The position numbers were made by a program, and so were the translations under genes. DNA of 9,077 nucleotides from Bdellovibrionales bacterium (GTDB lineage Bacteria; Bdellovibrionota; Bacteriovoracia; Bacteriovoracales; Bacteriovoracaceae): NCBI GenBank assembly GCA_005791855.1, contig SXUH01000286.1:1-9077 (forward strand). Reading direction: 5' to 3'. The notes under the pieces were generated by a model. That model saw nothing but the letters and a program-made list of their open reading frames with translations. It searched no databases and had not been told where the DNA came from. This document shows, one piece after another, positions 5,949 through 9,077 of the stretch (the stretch's first letter is position 1; each line of letters starts with the position of its first letter).

Positions 5949-8474
5949 ATGATAGCTGTACGTAAGCTCATCTCTTTCCCTCGTAAAGGGCACCCCCTCC
6001 GCTCCTTACTCTTCTCGTGGTCCGTCCTGGCCCTCCTCTCGTCATGTAACCCGACGACCCTGACGGGTAAGAAGGCCCGCACCGCCGTCATCGCCAACGA
6101 CGGCTCCCTCGACGGCTTCGCCTTCATCTACCGCGAGAGCCCCGCGGTCCTCGCGGGCCCGAACTACGGCCCCTCCTCCGTCGACATCAAGCTCTTCCTC
6201 GAGAAGACCCCCGAGCTCATCACGACGAACACCCAGCTCACGGGGAACTGCGAGATGCAGTTCCTCTTCGGCTTCAGCTCCTCCGTCCCCGAGTGCATCC
6301 GGTCCCTGAAGAGCAAGGACTCCCTCCAGCCGACCGCGCGGAAGGCCGACCGCACCTACGTCTTCCCGGAAGGCACGTCCCCCTTCTACGAGGCCAACAC
6401 CCTCTACCACCTCCAGCTGGCCAAGGACACCTTCCTCCGGAAGCTCAGCTTCGCCTACCGGGAAGTCCAGGGTCGGGCGAGCTCCGTCCCGAAGTCCATC
6501 CCTTCCTACCTGAGGGACTCGGAGCTCTTCTGGTTCAAGGCCGTCGCGAACCCGGACAGCAAGCTCCACCGCTTCGACTACCTCACCTCCTACTCCCAGT
6601 GCGCCTTCGAGGGGAACGCCTCCTTCAGCCCCGCGGGCCCCGAGCTCTGCTTCGGGACCTTCGCCGAGTTCCCGAAGTTCCTCTTCGTGCAGGATCCCTC
6701 CATCATCTACCACGAGTTCGGCCACGCCATGGTCTCGATCATGATGAACCTGAGGAACGGGACCGCCTTCACCACCCACAACCTGCGCTCGAACCTCGGC
6801 TCCTTCGGCTACGACGAAGCCGGCTCCATCAACGAAGGCATCGCCGACTACGTGAGCTTCATGATGAACAAACGAACCCACCTGGGTGAGTGGGCCCTGG
6901 GGGTCACCGTCGACCAGTCCAGGCCCCTGTCCGAGGCCGATCCCGTGCACATCACCGGGATCAACACCACGGCTGAGGGTCGCCTCGCCTACCCCCAGTA
7001 CCTCCTGTACGATCCGAACCACCCGGACCAGACCCTGGAAGACGTCCACTACGCGGGCCAGATCGTCAGCCACTACCTCGTCGCCCTCACCGAGGCCCTG
7101 AAGGCGGAGTGCGGCCTCTCCTCCGACGCCGACGGTGGCCACGACCGGGCCACCTCCTACGTCACGCTCCTCCTCGCCGAGACCCTGAGCGAGCTCGGCG
7201 ACCTGAACGCGAAGAGCCTGAACAACTCCGGCTTCGCCTACTCGCCCGGGAACTACTTCAACAACCTGGACCCGGACAACTCCTACCTCTGGACCCAGAA
7301 CATCAACCAGACCAACTTCAGAAGATTCTTCCAGCACTTCTCGAAGAACATCTACAAGTACGTCTCCGGCACCGGCAACCTCTGCGCGGGCTTCGACAAG
7401 AACGACTCGGAGAAGCTCCTAGACGACTACGGCCTCCTCCTCTTCGAGACCTACAACGACAACGGGAACAGCACGAAGGACCGCACCGTTAACTACGCGG
7501 CCCTCCCGCTCACGGGCGTGAGCGCCAGCAACCGACGCAAGACCGTCCTCGTCTCCAAGCAGCTCCTCGACCTGGCCACGAACGTGGACGACTCCAACGA
7601 CGTCGTGAGCTTCTACATCATCGACAACAAGACCGACATGGAGAAGCTCCTGAAGGACCTGCTGTTCAAGGGGTTCACGGTCCCCCTCTCTCCCAACGTC
7701 GCGAGCACCGACTACAACAACAACAACATCAAGGTTTCCCCGGGGGAGGTGGTCGCCATCATCCCGAACCTCTACAACAAGTCCAACAGCACCATGGCCG
7801 GGGTCCAGCTCCTCGCGAGCGACTGGGACCACGTCCACGTCACGAGCGACGTCACCGGGAACTTCAAGCCCTGCGTGATCGACTCCACCATCACCGCGGA
7901 CAACGGGGGCGAAGCCGCGAACACCTGCACCACCACCGACCTGAGCTACCGGAAGCTCCTCAAGGATCCGCTCACCGGCAAGTTCCCCCTGAGCGCCGCC
8001 GCCCCGATCTGCCTCGTCGAGCTCGACGAGGGCGAGAGTTCGCGCTGGGTTTCTCAGAACGAATACCGGGTCAAGCAGGGCCTCTCGCTCCTGGACAAGG
8101 ACTGCCTCGGGTACTCGGCTTCGACTCCGGCGGTGGCGGACTTCTCCTTCAATCCGCACGAATGCCTCGTCCGCTTCCTCCCCGGCGCGAACGACGCCTT
8201 CTTCTCCAAGATCGACTCCCAGAAGACCTTCTACGAAACGGTCGTGAAGGATACGACGAAGAAGGAGTTCAACTCGGGGAACCTCCTCCTCCTGGAGATC
8301 AACAAGTGGATCCCGCCGGGGACGAAGTTCCGGTGTCGCCTGCGGGCCCGGTTCAGCAACTGCTCGGACTGCTACACCGACCTCACCAACGCCAAGGACG
8401 ATTACCTCGACGGAGAACTGAACGGGGCCAAGCCGTTCAAGATTATTAACTTTGATTTCGAAGTCAATGACTAA
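5949..8474 (+). CDS. Putative gluzincin-type zinc metalloprotease lipoprotein (841 aa)
   Basis: Predicted outer-membrane or surface lipoprotein protease. The N-terminus has basic residues (R5, K6, R12, K13, R18), a hydrophobic run at about 20-30 and a lipobox L30-S-S-C33. Asn follows the Cys, so the inner-membrane Asp+2 retention signal is absent. The catalytic signature is HEFGH at 255-259 inside IIYHEFGHAMVSIMMN (zinc ligands H255 and H259, general base E256). NEGIADY at 295-301 follows, with E296 as the likely third ligand, as in gluzincins such as M4 and M36. VHYAGQIV (H367) resembles the downstream His region of thermolysin-like enzymes. The 36-residue gap from H259 to E296 is longer than in thermolysin, so assignment to a known peptidase family is unsure. 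Residues about 510-841 form a separate region, probably beta-rich, with nine cysteines including FRCRLRARFSNCSDC near the end. The 14 non-lipid cysteines are even in number. The gene lies 53 bp after the Cys-rich gene and overlaps the next by 8 nt. Substrate unknown. Confidence 0.85.
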   Translation: MIAVRKLISFPRKGHPLRSLLFSWSVLALLSSCNPTTLTGKKARTAVIANDGSLDGFAFIYRESPAVLAGPNYGPSSVDIKLFLEKTPELITTNTQLTGNCEMQFLFGFSSSVPECIRSLKSKDSLQPTARKADRTYVFPEGTSPFYEANTLYHLQLAKDTFLRKLSFAYREVQGRASSVPKSIPSYLRDSELFWFKAVANPDSKLHRFDYLTSYSQCAFEGNASFSPAGPELCFGTFAEFPKFLFVQDPSIIYHEFGHAMVSIMMNLRNGTAFTTHNLRSNLGSFGYDEAGSINEGIADYVSFMMNKRTHLGEWALGVTVDQSRPLSEADPVHITGINTTAEGRLAYPQYLLYDPNHPDQTLEDVHYAGQIVSHYLVALTEALKAECGLSSDADGGHDRATSYVTLLLAETLSELGDLNAKSLNNSGFAYSPGNYFNNLDPDNSYLWTQNINQTNFRRFFQHFSKNIYKYVSGTGNLCAGFDKNDSEKLLDDYGLLLFETYNDNGNSTKDRTVNYAALPLTGVSASNRRKTVLVSKQLLDLATNVDDSNDVVSFYIIDNKTDMEKLLKDLLFKGFTVPLSPNVASTDYNNNNIKVSPGEVVAIIPNLYNKSNSTMAGVQLLASDWDHVHVTSDVTGNFKPCVIDSTITADNGGEAANTCTTTDLSYRKLLKDPLTGKFPLSAAAPICLVELDEGESSRWVSQNEYRVKQGLSLLDKDCLGYSASTPAVADFSFNPHECLVRFLPGANDAFFSKIDSQKTFYETVVKDTTKKEFNSGNLLLLEINKWIPPGTKFRCRLRARFSNCSDCYTDLTNAKDDYLDGELNGAKPFKIINFDFEVND

Positions 8475-8985
8475 GCACACCCGGCTCATCCTCATCCTGG
8501 CCGTCGTCATCTGTGGAGGTTTCCTCCTCCGCGTAAAGCTCACTCCGGAACCCGAGGCAGAAAAGCCAGTGGTTGCTCACGAGGTGGACCTCAAGAACCT
8601 CCGCATCGACGGAAAGAAAGTGGTTGGCCTCCCCCCGGGGGAGGAAGAAGAGCAGATCAGGAACCTCCAGGTCACAAACCGCGTCTCCCCGGAATGGAGG
8701 GAGAAGCTCGAGTCTGCGCTCCGGCTCCAGGGCGGGTCGGAGGTCAAGGAGCTCCTGATCGATAAGGTCGACTCCTTCATCTGGGCCCACGGCGGAATCG
8801 CCCTGAACGTCGAATCCGTCATCGTCCGGTTAAAGAATCTTAAGGACGAGCAGACGAGCTTCCGCGTCCTCGTGGACGCCCAGACCGGGAAGATCCTCAA
8901 GAACTGGGACCAGCCGGTCATCGACCCCGCGAACCCCCGGGACGCCTTCCGGATCAAGGTCGACCCGAGTTACCATACCAATTAG
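8467..8985 (+). CDS. Small membrane-anchored protein with PepSY-like C-terminal end (172 aa)
   Basis: Function not established. The start is the ATG at 8467, which overlaps the protease gene's last 8 nt; an in-frame TTG at 8452 would add five residues and is less likely. Only a weak GAAG precedes the ATG, which fits translational coupling. Residues 6-22 (RLILILAVVICGGFLLR region) form a signal anchor. The VVIC there is not a good lipobox because Ile precedes the Cys. A Pro/Glu-rich linker (27-34) and a charged middle follow. The segment near 92-150 (KELLIDKVDSF..., then SFRVLVDAQTGKILKNWDQP) resembles the end of PepSY/FTP-like domains, which commonly read y.V.vDa.tGkil. Such domains often act as propeptides or inhibitors of M4 and M36 proteases, so a role as a trans-acting partner of the upstream protease is plausible but inferred. 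It could instead be an unrelated envelope protein. Confidence 0.8.
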   Translation: MTKHTRLILILAVVICGGFLLRVKLTPEPEAEKPVVAHEVDLKNLRIDGKKVVGLPPGEEEEQIRNLQVTNRVSPEWREKLESALRLQGGSEVKELLIDKVDSFIWAHGGIALNVESVIVRLKNLKDEQTSFRVLVDAQTGKILKNWDQPVIDPANPRDAFRIKVDPSYHTN

Positions 8986-9011
8986 CTCCCTTCTTGAGTT
9001 TTAACCAAGTT

Positions 9012-9054
9012 GTCTCCTCCGCCGGGCCCTACTACGCTTTTAGGAAAAGGAGAC
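9012..9054 (+). promoter_or_regulatory. Possible hairpin sequestering the next gene's ribosome site
   Basis: GTCTCCT at 9012-9018 is a perfect 7-base complement of AGGAGAC at 9048-9054, which contains the Shine-Dalgarno of the gene starting at 9058. The 29-nt loop includes a small CCTA/TAGG stem (9028-9031 with 9041-9044). If formed, it would hide the ribosome site. Pyrimidine-rich leaders often match a Shine-Dalgarno by chance, so this is tentative. Confidence 0.3.
9048..9052 (+). promoter_or_regulatory. Strong Shine-Dalgarno AGGAG for the gene entering at the right edge
   Basis: AGGAG is followed by a 5-nt spacer and the ATG at 9058. It is the strongest ribosome site in the window, which suggests a well-translated downstream gene. 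Confidence 0.7.
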
Positions 9055-9057
9055 CGT

Positions 9058-9077
9058 ATGAAACAGCTCAACCTTAG
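9058..9077 (+). CDS. Start of a further gene, cut by the right edge
   Basis: Only the first codons are present (MKQLNL then a partial codon). The strong ribosome site at correct spacing makes the start credible. The short basic beginning would fit an exported protein, but nothing about its function can be read. It lies 72 bp after the PepSY-like gene, so it may belong to the same unit or have its own promoter. Confidence 0.6.

Noticed and set aside
6042..7337. 431-codon open frame on the minus strand opposite the protease
   Set aside because: It is a shadow of GC-rich codons. The plus strand carries the lipobox and the HEFGH...NEGIAD motif.
8467..8530. Lipoprotein signal in the 172-aa protein (VVIC)
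   Set aside because: Ile precedes the Cys, where lipoboxes have Gly, Ala or Ser, so a signal anchor is the better call.
7419..8543. 374-codon open frame on the minus strand opposite the protease 3' end
   Set aside because: Val/Glu/Arg-rich composition typical of a shadow frame. It spans the end of one real gene and the beginning of another.

Overview
The window looks like chromosomal DNA from a GC-rich Gram-negative bacterium. Support comes from a lipoprotein signal with a non-Asp +2 residue, Sec-exported Cys-rich proteins, and an FHA-RDD fusion protein next to an undecaprenyl-pyrophosphate phosphatase gene. The style (large poorly conserved secreted proteins, FHA fused to RDD) recalls predatory or Bdellovibrionota-type bacteria such as the Bacteriovorax group. 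That placement is only an impression; no rRNA or other marker gene is present to confirm it.

The layout is two divergent transcription units around a 141-bp, relatively AT-rich intergenic region (2932-3072). Leftward (minus strand) are a 783-codon gene for an FHA-domain/RDD-family membrane protein (580-2931) and, 9 bp after its stop, uppP, which runs off the left edge (1-570). The uppP Shine-Dalgarno overlaps the FHA gene's stop codon, so the two are probably translationally coupled.

Rightward (plus strand) are a 940-aa secreted, helical, 20-cysteine protein of unknown family (3073-5895), an 841-aa lipoprotein with an HEFGH...NEGIAD gluzincin-type zinc protease signature (5949-8474), and a 172-aa membrane-anchored protein with a PepSY-like C-terminal end (8467-8985, overlapping by 8 nt). 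A further gene starts at 9058 and is cut by the right edge. Every complete product in this unit appears destined for the envelope. They may form a surface or secretion module in which the small anchored protein is a partner or inhibitor of the protease, but that link is inferred from context.

No tRNA, rRNA, CRISPR array, insertion sequence or phage feature was seen. Most of the coding sequence uses almost exclusively G/C-ending codons, which leaves very long open frames on the opposite strands; I treat these as shadows. The exception is the last ~500 bp of the Cys-rich gene and the first ~190 bp of the FHA gene, which use clearly more A/T-ending codons. No gene-free stretch exceeds 300 bp.
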